From NCBI GenBank assembly GCA_018402195.1, contig JAGYIW010000011.1, positions 1 through 37,858 on the forward strand: a stretch of DNA of 37,858 bases, read 5' to 3'. Under the pieces are notes generated by a model. That model saw only the letters and a list, made by a program, of their open reading frames with translations, did not search any database and was not told the DNA's origin. This document shows positions 8,406 to 17,286 of the stretch, piece by piece. The position numbers and the translations under genes are program-made. Every line of letters begins with the position of its first letter. Within the stretch, counting starts at the first letter, position 1. Origin of the DNA: Gammaproteobacteria bacterium. GTDB lineage: Bacteria; Pseudomonadota; Gammaproteobacteria; M30B25.

Positions 8406-9594
8406 ATGGCTTCGCCGGCACTGTATAATCATTTGGCTCGTGAGTTGAAAGGGCTTAAGGAAGAGGGCTTATTTAAGCCTGAGCATGTTATTTGTTCGCC
8501 GCAAAGTGCGGTCATCGAGTTGGAAGATGGTCGTGAAGCGATCAATTTTTGTGCCAATAATTATCTGGGGTTGGCCAATCATCCTGATGTTGTTGCTGCA
8601 GCGCAAGAGGCTTTGGCCAAAGATGGCTTCGGGATGGCTTCGGTACGTTTTATCTGCGGCACGCAAATCGTGCATAAAAAGCTTGAAGCCAAACTCTCTG
8701 AGTTTCTTGGCATGGAAGATACCATTGTTTATCCATCTTGTTTTGATGCCAATGGTGGTTTGTTTGAAACCTTGTTAGCAGCTGAAGATGCAGTGATCAG
8801 TGACTCTTTGAATCATGCTAGTATCATTGATGGCATTCGCTTGTGTAAAGCTCAGCGTTACCGTTATGCCAATAGCGATATGCATGATCTTGAGTTAAAG
8901 TTGCAAGAAGCACAATCAGCCAGGCATCGTATCATTGCTACAGATGGCGTGTTTTCTATGGACGGCTATGTGGCTAACTTGCCTGCTATTTGTGATTTGG
9001 CTGAAAAATATGATGCGCTGGTGATGGTAGATGATTGTCATTCTACTGGCTTTATGGGTGAAAAGGGACGTGGGACACATGAATTTTACGATATTATGGG
9101 TCGAGTTGATATCATCACTGGTACCTTAGGTAAAGCGCTGGGGGGTGCTTCTGGGGGCTTTACTTCGGGTAAGGCTGAAGTAGTAGCTTGGTTACGTCAG
9201 CGTTCGCGCCCGTATTTGTTTTCCAATAGTTTGGCGCCAATGATTGCTGAAGCATCATTGGTGGCTTTTGATTTGATTGAAAAAAGTAGTGATTTGCGTG
9301 TCAAGCTGCATGAAAATAGTCGATTTTTCCGTGAGAAGATGACTGAAGCAGGCTTTAGACTGCTGCCAGGCGAGCACCCTATTATTCCTGTGATGTTAGG
9401 CGGTGCTAAATTGCTGCCGACATGGCAGCGCAATTGCTGGATGAAGGTGTCTATGTGATTGGCTTTTCTTATCCTGTGGTGCCGCATGGTCAAGCGCGCA
9501 TCGGTACGCAAATTCTGCAGCGCATACGCAGGAACATCTTGAAAAAGCGGTGGCAGCTTTTACCAAAGTAGGTAAAGCGCTAGGTGTTGTATAG
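8406..9594 (+). pseudogene. kbl: 2-amino-3-ketobutyrate CoA ligase, two single-base deletions
   Basis: Kbl is a PLP enzyme that splits 2-amino-3-ketobutyrate into glycine and acetyl-CoA, the second step of threonine breakdown after Tdh. The first 337 or so residues are intact, including [11 protein letters not shown], the DGVFSMDG segment, DDCHSTGF and the PLP lysine Lys243 in GTLGKALGG. The frame then breaks at about 9411 (TTGGCT expected, TTGCT present) and again at about 9512 (a T missing from a TTT run). With both bases restored the gene would be 396 residues, very near the 398 of E. coli, and would end at 9594. As given, translation ends at 9458 after 350 residues. It is either a very young pseudogene or a sequence error. 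tdh follows after 7 bases. Confidence 0.9.
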
Positions 9595-9601
9595 GGGAAC
9601 T

Positions 9602-10628
9602 ATGAAAGCATTAGCAAAACTGAAAAAGAACCAGGTATTTGGATGACGGACGTTGAAGAACCGACGCCAGGTGCGCCAAAGACGTGAAAATTAAAATCCG
9701 CCAAACGGCAATTTGTGGCACGGATATTCACATTTATCGTTGGGACGATTGGGCCCAAGCTACTGTGCCTGTGCCTATGGTGACTGGCCATAGTTTGCTG
9801 GTGTGATCACCGAGGTAGGTGAAGCAGTTGAGGATTTAAAAGTGGGTATGGTGTTTCTGGCGAAGGGCACTTGGTTTGTGGGAAAGTGCCGCAATTGCCG
9901 GGCTGGTCGTCAGGTGCTGTGTCCACAGACCCAGGGTATTGGTATGATGTGCCAGGATGTTTTGGTGAATATTTTGTCATGCCTGCTAGCAATGTGTTCC
10001 CACTTCCCGGATGAGGTTTCTGATGAGATGGGTGCAATCCTCGATCCCATGGGGAATGCTGTACATGCTACTTTGCGTTTAATTTGGTGGGTGAAGATGT
10101 GTTGATCACTGGCGCAGGGCCTATAGGTATTATGGCGGTGGCGCTGTTACTAAGCATGCGGGTGCTAGGCACGTGGTGATTAGTGATGTCAATGAGTACC
10201 GTTTGGATTTGGCTAGGCAAATGGGCGCAACTCGGGCGGTAAATGTTTCCAAGGAATCTCTGCATGATGTTGTTGCAGAACTGGGCATGAAAGAAGGTTT
10301 TGATGTTGGGCTGGAAATGTCTGGTAACGAAGAAGCCTTCAATACCATGATTGATTTGTTGGTTTCTGGGGGTAAGGTTGCTCTGCTAGGAATTCCGCCT
10401 AAGGGCATAGTGATTGACTGGCACAAGGTTATTTTCAAAAGTATTAATATCAAGGGTATTTATGGTCGTGAGATGTATGAGACATGGTACAAAATGGTGA
10501 GTATGCTGCAGTCTGGGTTGCCCTTGGCGCCAGTGATTACGCATCGCTTTAAAATTGATGATTTTGAAGAGGCTTTTGCTTTGATGGATTCTGGTCAGTC
10601 TGGGAAAGTAGTGTTGGACTGGACCTAG
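9602..10628 (+). pseudogene. tdh: L-threonine 3-dehydrogenase, broken by about nine one-base indels
   Basis: Tdh oxidises threonine to 2-amino-3-ketobutyrate and feeds Kbl. Reading across frames recovers a nearly continuous Tdh: MKALAKLK start, [12 protein letters not shown] with the catalytic Cys, GKCRNCRAGR structural zinc site, [22 protein letters not shown] Rossmann motif, then an intact last third from 10173 with [21 protein letters not shown] infer deletions near 9625, 9678, 9791, 9846, 9942, 10075 and 10140, and insertions near 9883 and 10006. The net change of -5 agrees with the final frame and gives 343 residues, against 341 in E. coli. All lesions are in 9602-10140. No nonsense substitution is needed to explain the breaks. 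Confidence 0.88.
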
Positions 10629-10681
10629 CTCGTCATTACTGTGTTTACAGGCAATTGAGTTGAATAACCACCCAACAAGTT

Positions 10682-10714
10682 AATCGGCAACGATGAAGTA
10701 AAATAGCAAGATGA
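10682..10714 (+). repeat. 33-base block repeated at 34735
   Basis: AATCGGCAACGAT followed by a TAAAAT(A/G)GCAAGATGA tail is found here and at 34735-34768 with a few differences. It lies in the 163-base gap between tdh and epmB. No open frame covers it. It could be a fragment of the same mobile-element family found next to the second copy. Confidence 0.6.
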
Positions 10715-10791
10715 CCCATGAGTATTGCAGTTTGGTATAAGGCAGAATATCAATCTTATCCATCTATCTAAGGGGGGGATGGCTGTAGTCG

Positions 10792-11766
10792 TTAGTCCAC
10801 AGTTCTCTTGCTCTTATCCCCTGCCACTTCTTGTACCAAACGCGGGACTAAGTAGCCGGGAAGTTGCTCTCGCATGGTTGCGATTAAGCTTTTTCCTTTC
10901 TTTAGCGTTACATCAAAATGTGCTGTGCCTGCAACTTTGTCTGGCACATGTAGATAATAAGGTAAAGTTTGGCATTGCCAAAGGCGTTTGCTCAGAGCAA
11001 CCAATGTATCTGTAGTATCATTCACATCTTTGAGTAGTACCGATTGATTGAGTAATTGTATGCCTATACTCATTAGTTTGTTCAGTGATTCTCTCACTTC
11101 GTCGTCTAATTCAAGGGGATGATTACTGTGAACTACCATAACAATCTTGCTGCGTAGGTGTTTTAGTGTGTTGAGCAGTTCTTGATCGAGACGTTCTGGC
11201 AAAACTATGGGAATTCGGCTGTGAAATCGTAGTGTGGTTATGTGTGGGATAGCGTCAATTTGCTGAAGTAATTCACTCAGTGGCGAATTTTTGAGCATGA
11301 GCGGATCACCGCCACTCAGTATCACTTCCTCAATGCTAGGGTCGTTGCTAATATAGGCTAGACTAGCGCCCCAGCCCCTTTGGCTGGGATGATTGTCTTC
11401 ATAGGAAAAGTGTCTTCGAAAACAATAGCGACAATGAATGGCACAGGAAGGAGCGGTAATCAACAAGACTCGTCCAGGGTATTTGTGTAGCAATCCTGGG
11501 ACTGGATTGGCGTGGTTTTCCTGTAGAGGATCAGTGACGTAACCAGGAATATTTAGTAATTCTTCCTGCAAGGGTAGTACTTGTTTGAGTAATGGGTGAT
11601 TGTTGTCGCCTTTGGGGATTTTGTCTAGCCAGCGTTTGGGCACTCGCACGGGAAAAATGCCGTGGGCTTTTTCCATCATGTTGACATCAAGCTGACAGTA
11701 TTCCGCCAGTTGTGCGGGTGCCATGATCATCTCAGATAAGATGGTTGACCAAAGGGGTTGGGACAT
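10792..11766 (-). CDS. epmB: EF-P lysine 2,3-aminomutase (EpmB/YjeK)
   Basis: A radical SAM enzyme of the KamA family that converts alpha-lysine to (R)-beta-lysine, the substrate EpmA attaches to EF-P. The cluster-binding triad CxxxCxxC is Cys108, Cys112 and Cys115 in SCAIHCRYC. EEVILSGGDPLMLKN and the HSRIPIVLPERL block are also typical. Length (324) fits EpmB (about 340) and is shorter than clostridial lysine 2,3-aminomutases. It diverges from efp-epmA, its substrate and partner genes, which makes the functional call strong. Confidence 0.95.
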   Translation of the reverse strand: MSQPLWSTILSEMIMAPAQLAEYCQLDVNMMEKAHGIFPVRVPKRWLDKIPKGDNNHPLLKQVLPLQEELLNIPGYVTDPLQENHANPVPGLLHKYPGRVLLITAPSCAIHCRYCFRRHFSYEDNHPSQRGWGASLAYISNDPSIEEVILSGGDPLMLKNSPLSELLQQIDAIPHITTLRFHSRIPIVLPERLDQELLNTLKHLRSKIVMVVHSNHPLELDDEVRESLNKLMSIGIQLLNQSVLLKDVNDTTDTLVALSKRLWQCQTLPYYLHVPDKVAGTAHFDVTLKKGKSLIATMREQLPGYLVPRLVQEVAGDKSKRTVD

Positions 11767-11843
11767 GAGAAACTATGTACGGATAACTAAATCTTTAGTA
11801 AGGATAGCAGGTTATCTTCTTTTTTGAAATAGAGAGGCGATGA

Positions 11844-12413
11844 ATGGCAACAGCGAATACCAGTGAATTTAAGGGTGGTTTGAAGATCATGTTGGATGGT
11901 TCGCCCTGCAGTATTATTGAAAATGAATTTGTTAAGCCAGGGAAGGGCCGGGCGATTAACCGAGTAAAATACCGTAATCTTTTGACAGGTAGGGTACTAG
12001 AGAAAACTTTCACTTCTGGTGACTCTGTGCCGTTGGCTGATGTTACTGAGTTGAACATGCAATTTTTATACAGTGACAGCGAGCATTGGCATTTTATGTG
12101 TTCGGATACTTTTGAGCAGTATAGCGCTGATGATGCCGTTGTTGCTGATAGCAAGCCTTGGTTAAAAGAGCAAGATACTTGCACGGCCACTCTTTGGGAT
12201 GGCAATCTTATTGCTATTTCAGTGCCTAAATTTGTTGATTTGTTGATCACCCATACTGAGCCTAGTGTGAAAGGTGATACCGTAAGTGGTGCAACCAAAT
12301 CAGCAACTTTGGAGACTGGAGCCACAGTTCAAGTGCCTTTGTTTATTGAAGAAGGCGAGAGGATTCGTGTTGATACCCGCAATGGTAAATATGACTCTCG
12401 GGTGAAAGACTAG
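11844..12413 (+). CDS. efp: Translation elongation factor P
   Basis: A 189-residue EF-P, which relieves ribosomes stalled at polyproline stretches. The modified loop [10 protein letters not shown] carries Lys34, the residue beta-lysylated in gammaproteobacteria. The KOW-like N-domain and two OB domains are covered without gaps up to the [12 protein letters not shown] end. The ATG at 11844 is behind an AGAGG ribosome site. An ATG four bases earlier is in another frame. The gene shares one base with the epmA start. Confidence 0.97.
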   Translation: MATANTSEFKGGLKIMLDGSPCSIIENEFVKPGKGRAINRVKYRNLLTGRVLEKTFTSGDSVPLADVTELNMQFLYSDSEHWHFMCSDTFEQYSADDAVVADSKPWLKEQDTCTATLWDGNLIAISVPKFVDLLITHTEPSVKGDTVSGATKSATLETGATVQVPLFIEEGERIRVDTRNGKYDSRVKD

Positions 12414-13348
12414 TGACTTGGCAGCCTGGTGCATCCATAGAAACTTTGCGAGAGCGCGCGGCTTTTCTTTCCCGTGTGCGGAACTTTTTTGCCGAGCGAC
12501 AAGTGATGGAGGTTGATACGCCATTGCTGGCAGCACATGGTGCTACTGATGTGCATTTAAAAAGTCTTGCTGTTTATCAAGATGATATTTGTTTGGGCTT
12601 TTTGCAAACTTCTCCTGAATTCATGATGAAGCGCCTGCTTGCTGCAGGATCTGGCTGTATTTATCAGTTGGCCAAAGCTTTTCGTGGTGAGGAGAAAGGG
12701 CCTCGGCATTTGCCTGAGTTTACCCTTTTGGAATGGTACCGTGTTGGCTTTGATATGTTTGACCTTATCGATGAGGTGTTGGCATTGATTCAACATGAAA
12801 TCTTGGGTTTGACGGTGAAGAAAATTGCTTATAACACTGTTTTTTTAAATACTTTTGGTGTAGATCCTTTGATTGAGAATTTGCCTAAATGGCAGGCATT
12901 GGTGGCAGAGCATGTGGCCATGCACGCTGTGCCAGATCAGCAGTCTGATTGTTTGGATGCTTTGATTACCCACGTATTGTCGCCAAAATGGCCAGTTGAT
13001 CAAATCACCTGTGTTTATGATTATCCGGCTGAGCAAGCAGCATTGGCGTGTTTAGATCCTGATAATTCATTGGTGGCTAAGCGGTTTGAGGTTTTTTTGG
13101 GTGCAGTGGAGCTAGCCAATGGTTATCATGAGCTCACAGATGCTAAGGAACAGGCCGAGCGCATGGCCAAGGACAATGCTAGACGACAGGCAGCGGGTTT
13201 GCCGGTTATGGTCATGGATGATGAGTTATTGGCAGCATTGGATCATGGCTTGCCAGATTGTGCAGGTGTAGCTTTAGGTTTAGATCGATTATTTATGTTA
13301 AAAAAACAAAAAAATTGTTTGGGTGACGTTGTATCTTTTGCTATTTGA
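12413..13348 (+). CDS. epmA: EF-P--(R)-beta-lysine ligase (EpmA/PoxA/GenX)
   Basis: A 311-residue paralogue of the lysyl-tRNA synthetase catalytic domain that lacks the tRNA anticodon domain. It adenylates beta-lysine and transfers it to Lys34 of EF-P. Class II motif 2 is visible in FRGEEKGPRHLPEFTLLEWY (Arg91 in the loop), and motif 3 in GVALGLDRLFML near the end. The GTG start at 12413 overlaps the efp stop by one base (TAGTG), indicating coupled translation. Together with epmB the lysylation pathway is complete. The EF-P hydroxylase gene (epmC) is not in the window. Confidence 0.95.
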   Translation: MTWQPGASIETLRERAAFLSRVRNFFAERQVMEVDTPLLAAHGATDVHLKSLAVYQDDICLGFLQTSPEFMMKRLLAAGSGCIYQLAKAFRGEEKGPRHLPEFTLLEWYRVGFDMFDLIDEVLALIQHEILGLTVKKIAYNTVFLNTFGVDPLIENLPKWQALVAEHVAMHAVPDQQSDCLDALITHVLSPKWPVDQITCVYDYPAEQAALACLDPDNSLVAKRFEVFLGAVELANGYHELTDAKEQAERMAKDNARRQAAGLPVMVMDDELLAALDHGLPDCAGVALGLDRLFMLKKQKNCLGDVVSFAI

Positions 13349-13360
13349 TCTGTTGCTTCA

Positions 13361-13399
13361 CAGCAATTCTCGGTGAATTATAAGCAGTTGATTTTTTGT
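13361..13399 (+). repeat. Left-end repeat, copy 1
   Basis: Matches 13557-13595 at 37 of 39 positions. It starts with the inverted-repeat sequence CAGCAATTCTCGGTGAA and ends in a GATTTTTTGT stretch. Confidence 0.75.
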
Positions 13400-13556
13400 G
13401 TTTTGCAGGTGCAAGTAAAATAAAATTTTCGTAGCTTGTATTCTGTAGCAGGGTGTTGCTACATTGTTCATGAAACAACAAGGAGCATTCGGAACAGTTG
13501 GGTCACTGATGTAGATGAGGCTAGTGAAAATATTAAAATACTGGTTCGTGCTGGCC

Positions 13557-13595
13557 CAGCAATGCTCGGTGAATTATAAGTAGTTGATTTTTTGT
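13557..13595 (+). repeat. Left-end repeat, copy 2
   Basis: Second copy of the 39-base left end. With the right end at 13608-13622 it could form a 15-base-pair stem (one mismatch) around a loop of about 34 bases. Confidence 0.75.
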
Positions 13596-13801
13596 TGGGC
13601 AAGTAGCTTCACCGAGAATTGCGGATTGCTTCAGGTTTCTATTGAAATTTTCTTGTATGCATAGTGCTATTAATAGTCTGGGTTTGAACGTAAAAAGTCT
13701 GGCTTTTTATGAGGGAGCAAGTATGGGATTAGGTTGAGGGATCTCTATTCTTGGAGGATCACTGAAACTATGAGATGATGTATCTTGTGAGGGGGTTTGA
13801 A

Positions 13802-15001
13802 ATGAATGGGTGGGATTTTTTTAGATTTATGGTGGTGGGCTGGCTGATTGTGCTGATGACCGATCTTTACCTGCCTAGTTTTCCAATATTGGCGACTGAT
13901 TTTGACGTATCTATACACGTAGTGCAGCTGACGGTGACTTTTTTCTTTGTCGGTAATCTTATCTCACAGGTCTTCTCGGGACCGTTGGTCGATCATCACG
14001 GCCATCATGTCATGCTTGTGATTGGTTTAGCTGTTTGTATCTTGGGAGGAGTGTTCGCGTCTCTGGCACCAGATATTGCTTGGATGCTGTTGGGGCGTAC
14101 TCTACAGGGGCTGGGTGCTGGTGCTATGCAAATCAGTAATATGTCTTTATTCAAAGAATTATGCCCTAAGGAAAATATTGCTAAGTACTCTTCCTATTTA
14201 GGTGTGAGTTATGTGGGCGCGATTGCAGTGGCGCCTGTTTTCGGTGGCTACATTTTATACTACAGTGCTTGGCAGGTTTGTTTTGTTGTGATGACGTTAT
14301 CATCCGTTGTAGTGGGTATTTGGCATAGGCTTTCATTGGGACCCATTTCTTTTAATCAAGGTTTGCCATCTATGAGGGATACTTTGCGAGCATGGCGAAG
14401 TTTTATGGCGGATAGCTATTTTCTTGCCATGATAGCCATGGTGGCTTGCACTTATCTGATGGTTGTTTCTTGGGTAACAGTATCTCCAGTGTTGATACGT
14501 ACGTCTTTGGGTGTTGATGCAGTGCTTTTTGGTTGGTTAGTATTTCTTACTGCAAGTAGTTATGTGCTGGGCGCGTTTTTCAATGCCAAGCTTGTCAATC
14601 GATTTGGTGCTGTCAACATGCTGGCTGCAGGACTGTCTTGTACCCTGTTTTCCGCGTTGTTAATGTTGTTACTTTGGTATTTGTATGGTTTGAGTTTGGT
14701 AACCTTGTTGCTGCCCATGCTAGGAGTGATGATGGGAGTATCTTGGTCTTTTCCTAATTATTTTGCATTACTTTTTAAAAATGTCCCCCTGAATCTTATG
14801 GGAAAAGCTGGATCACTCTATGGTGTTGTTGGGGTGCTTGGCTCCTGTGTGGGCAGTGCACTTATGTCTTGGGCACATATGGATGATCAGCGTTATTTTG
14901 TTTTGATCCTTTTGCTGGCTTGCTTGGCTTCCTGTGGCTTGTTTATTATATTTATCAAAGGGCAACAGTCTTCTTTTGATGTTTTTGAGAAGATGCAATG
15001 A
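13802..15001 (+). CDS. MFS efflux transporter, Bcr/CflA-type
   Basis: An inner-membrane protein of about 399 residues with 12 predicted helices. DLYLPSFPILATDFDVS at the start of the first loop is the hallmark of the Bcr/CflA drug-exporter branch. The loop 2-3 signature is GPLVDHHGHHVML, followed by LLGRTLQGLGAGA in helix 4. These exporters are proton-coupled, but the substrate is not readable. I prefer the ATG at 13802, which follows GAGGGG. An upstream in-frame ATG at 13775 would add nine residues. The stop overlaps the priA start (ATGA). The 13634-13801 leader contains a short AAAAAG/CTTTTT hairpin at 13692-13708 and nothing else recognised. Confidence 0.88.
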   Translation: MNGWDFFRFMVVGWLIVLMTDLYLPSFPILATDFDVSIHVVQLTVTFFFVGNLISQVFSGPLVDHHGHHVMLVIGLAVCILGGVFASLAPDIAWMLLGRTLQGLGAGAMQISNMSLFKELCPKENIAKYSSYLGVSYVGAIAVAPVFGGYILYYSAWQVCFVVMTLSSVVVGIWHRLSLGPISFNQGLPSMRDTLRAWRSFMADSYFLAMIAMVACTYLMVVSWVTVSPVLIRTSLGVDAVLFGWLVFLTASSYVLGAFFNAKLVNRFGAVNMLAAGLSCTLFSALLMLLLWYLYGLSLVTLLLPMLGVMMGVSWSFPNYFALLFKNVPLNLMGKAGSLYGVVGVLGSCVGSALMSWAHMDDQRYFVLILLLACLASCGLFIIFIKGQQSSFDVFEKMQ

Positions 15002-17220
15002 TTGTTGAGGTGACTGAAAACCTTGCTGTGTGGCGCGTAGCTGTGCGCTCACCTTTGCCGCAGTTGTTTGATTATTTGCCGCCCCTGGGTGAGGATTCTG
15101 AATCACCTCAGCCAGGTACGCGGGTATTGATTCCCTTTGGGCGAAGAAAACTGATTGGCTTGGTGGTTGAAACTGCGCAAGAGTCTTTTCTGCCAACACA
15201 TCAGCTTAAACACGCCTTTGCCGTGTTGGAAACTTGCCCAAGTTTATCGGCTCACTTGATGCGTCTTGCCACTTGGTGCAGTGATTATTACCATTTTCCC
15301 TTGGGGGAAGTATTGCAAACCATGCTACCAGGACACCTGCGGCATGCCAAGCCTCCTGGTGCAAAACAAGTTGCTTGGCGATTGACGGAATTAGGTCGCA
15401 ATAGCCTAACGGTGAAGATGCGCTCGCAAAAACAGCAGGGATGTTTGGCTTGGTTGGGGGAGCAACGTGCTTTGGTGACGACACAACAAGTCCAAGAACA
15501 AGGCTTTTCTAGTGCCATATTGCGTATCTTGCTGGTGAAAGGCTTGGTGGAAAAAGATTGTGTGCAGCGCCAAGATGATATTGGTGAGATGCCACCTTTG
15601 GTGGATGTAGTCACGTCACAGCCCCATACCCTTAATGATGCACAGGCTAAGGCTGTTGCCGCAATTACTGGGGCAAATGGCTATGAAACTTTTTTGTTGG
15701 ATGGCGTTACTGGCAGCGGCAAAACGCTTGTTTATTTGCATGCTATTGAGCAATGCTTAGCTCAACAGGGGCAAGTATTGGTATTGGTGCCTGAGATTGG
15801 CTTAACCCCCCAAACCATTACTCGATTTCAGGCGCATCTGCGTGTGCCGATTGGAGTTTGGCATTCTCACATGACCGATGCTGAACGCTATCGTACCTGG
15901 CAGCAAGCTAAATCTGGTAAGTTGCAAGTTGTGATTGGCACACGCTCTGCGGTTTTTTGCGATATGCCTAAGCTTGCCATGATTATCATTGATGAGGCTC
16001 ACGATCCTTCCTTCAAGCAACAGTCAAGCTTGCGTTACCTGGCGAATGATGTGGCAAGGGTGCGGGCCCATGATTTTGGAATTCCAGTAGTATTGGGCTC
16101 AGCAACACCGCCGTTATCGTTGTTGATTGCAGGGAAATACCCTATTCATCGTTTGCGTTTAAAAGAGCGAGCTGGTGTGGCACTGAAGCCTGCTTGGTCA
16201 CTGATAGATTTGCGTGGGCTACCGGTTAAATCAGGGCTTTCAGAGCCTTTGCTGGCAAAAATGGCTTCACATCTTGCGGCTGGTCATCAGGTATTGGTCT
16301 TTCTTAATCAGCGAGGCTATTCACCAGCGCTTATTTGTCATCAATGCGGTGAGGCGGCCACATGCCAACGTTGTGATGCAAAAATGACCTTACATGAGCA
16401 TCCTAAACGTTTGCTTTGTCATCACTGTGGTGCCCATCAGCGAGATCATCATCGTTGCCAGAGCTGTGGCAGTGTCGATTTATTTGCTGCAGGTGTGGGC
16501 ACAGGGCGTTTGGAACAGGCCCTAAGGCAGCATTTTCCCAAGGTTTCTTTGCTGCGCATCGATAGGGATAGTGTCCGAAAAAAAGGCACGTTAGATAAGA
16601 TGTTATCTGATATTCATTCAAATCAATATAAGTTATTAGTGGGTACGCAAATGCTTGCTAAAGGCCATGATTTTCCTAACCTCACCATGGTGGCTGTGGT
16701 CAACATGGACGATGCTTTTTTCAGTGCTGATTTTCATGCCATAGAACGTTTAGGCGCTTTGATGGTGCAAGTGGCAGGAAGGGCTGGTCGTGCTGATAAG
16801 CCTGGAGAGGTGGTGGTGCAAACCCATCAGCCCCAACACCCTTTATTACAGTTGTTGGTTCAAAATGGTTATCACGCTTTTGCCGAGGCTTTGCTACAAG
16901 AACGTAAAGCTTTAGGGTTGCCTCCTTATGGCTATATGGCATTGATTCGAGCATCTTCACCCAATCCCGATTATCCATTGCAAGTCCTGCAGGCTTTGGT
17001 CAAACAGACGCCTAATACTACTGGCGTGAAATGTGTGGGGCCATTGGCTTCCCCTATGGCCAGGCGCGCTGGCCAGTATCGTGTGCAATTGCTCATTTGG
17101 ACTGATGTTCGTAAGCAGAGGCATCAGTACTTGCTTAATGCGCGTGCATTTTTACAGCGCTTGCCTCTTGCTAAAAAAGTTCGGTGGAGTATTGATGTTG
17201 ATCCCATTGACATGCAATAG
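14998..17220 (+). CDS. priA: Primosomal protein N', replication restart helicase
   Basis: PriA recognises abandoned replication forks and reloads the replisome. The 740-residue protein has the PriA DNA-binding N-terminus (SPLPQLFDYLPP), Walker A GVTGSGKT near 236-243, the DEAH box near 332, and a cysteine-rich zinc module near 445-500 (CHQCGEAATCQRC, then CHHCG and CQSCGS) that sits within the helicase core as in E. coli. GTQMLAKGHDFPNLTMV and VAGRAGRADKPGEVVVQT are conserved PriA helicase motifs. The four-base ATGA overlap with the exporter upstream suggests one transcript, although the functions are unrelated. Confidence 0.96.
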   Translation: MIVEVTENLAVWRVAVRSPLPQLFDYLPPLGEDSESPQPGTRVLIPFGRRKLIGLVVETAQESFLPTHQLKHAFAVLETCPSLSAHLMRLATWCSDYYHFPLGEVLQTMLPGHLRHAKPPGAKQVAWRLTELGRNSLTVKMRSQKQQGCLAWLGEQRALVTTQQVQEQGFSSAILRILLVKGLVEKDCVQRQDDIGEMPPLVDVVTSQPHTLNDAQAKAVAAITGANGYETFLLDGVTGSGKTLVYLHAIEQCLAQQGQVLVLVPEIGLTPQTITRFQAHLRVPIGVWHSHMTDAERYRTWQQAKSGKLQVVIGTRSAVFCDMPKLAMIIIDEAHDPSFKQQSSLRYLANDVARVRAHDFGIPVVLGSATPPLSLLIAGKYPIHRLRLKERAGVALKPAWSLIDLRGLPVKSGLSEPLLAKMASHLAAGHQVLVFLNQRGYSPALICHQCGEAATCQRCDAKMTLHEHPKRLLCHHCGAHQRDHHRCQSCGSVDLFAAGVGTGRLEQALRQHFPKVSLLRIDRDSVRKKGTLDKMLSDIHSNQYKLLVGTQMLAKGHDFPNLTMVAVVNMDDAFFSADFHAIERLGALMVQVAGRAGRADKPGEVVVQTHQPQHPLLQLLVQNGYHAFAEALLQERKALGLPPYGYMALIRASSPNPDYPLQVLQALVKQTPNTTGVKCVGPLASPMARRAGQYRVQLLIWTDVRKQRHQYLLNARAFLQRLPLAKKVRWSIDVDPIDMQ

Positions 17221-17286
17221 TTTATTTCAAAGCCTTAATCTGCTACTGCTACTGCTTTTGTCAGAGTGATACTTATTGGTACAAAC

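Larger units (their letters stand above)
13353..13633 (+). mobile_element. Miniature inverted-repeat element with 8-base target duplication
   Basis: A non-coding element of about 265 bases (13361-13625) begins CAGCAATTCTCGGTGAA and ends with TTCACCGAGAATTGC (13608-13622), a 15-base inverted match. It is flanked by TTGCTTCA on both sides (13353-13360 and 13626-13633), which looks like a target duplication. The 39-base left end (13361-13399) is repeated inside at 13557-13595 with two mismatches, next to the right end. The interior has a hairpin, TGTAGCA (13444-13450) with TGCTACA (13457-13463). The right end also occurs at 24730 and 34958. No transposase is encoded. Confidence 0.6.

Noticed and set aside
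13361-13622. CRISPR array
   Set aside because: Only two direct copies of the 39-base unit, with no regular spacers and no cas genes. Terminal inverted repeats explain it better.
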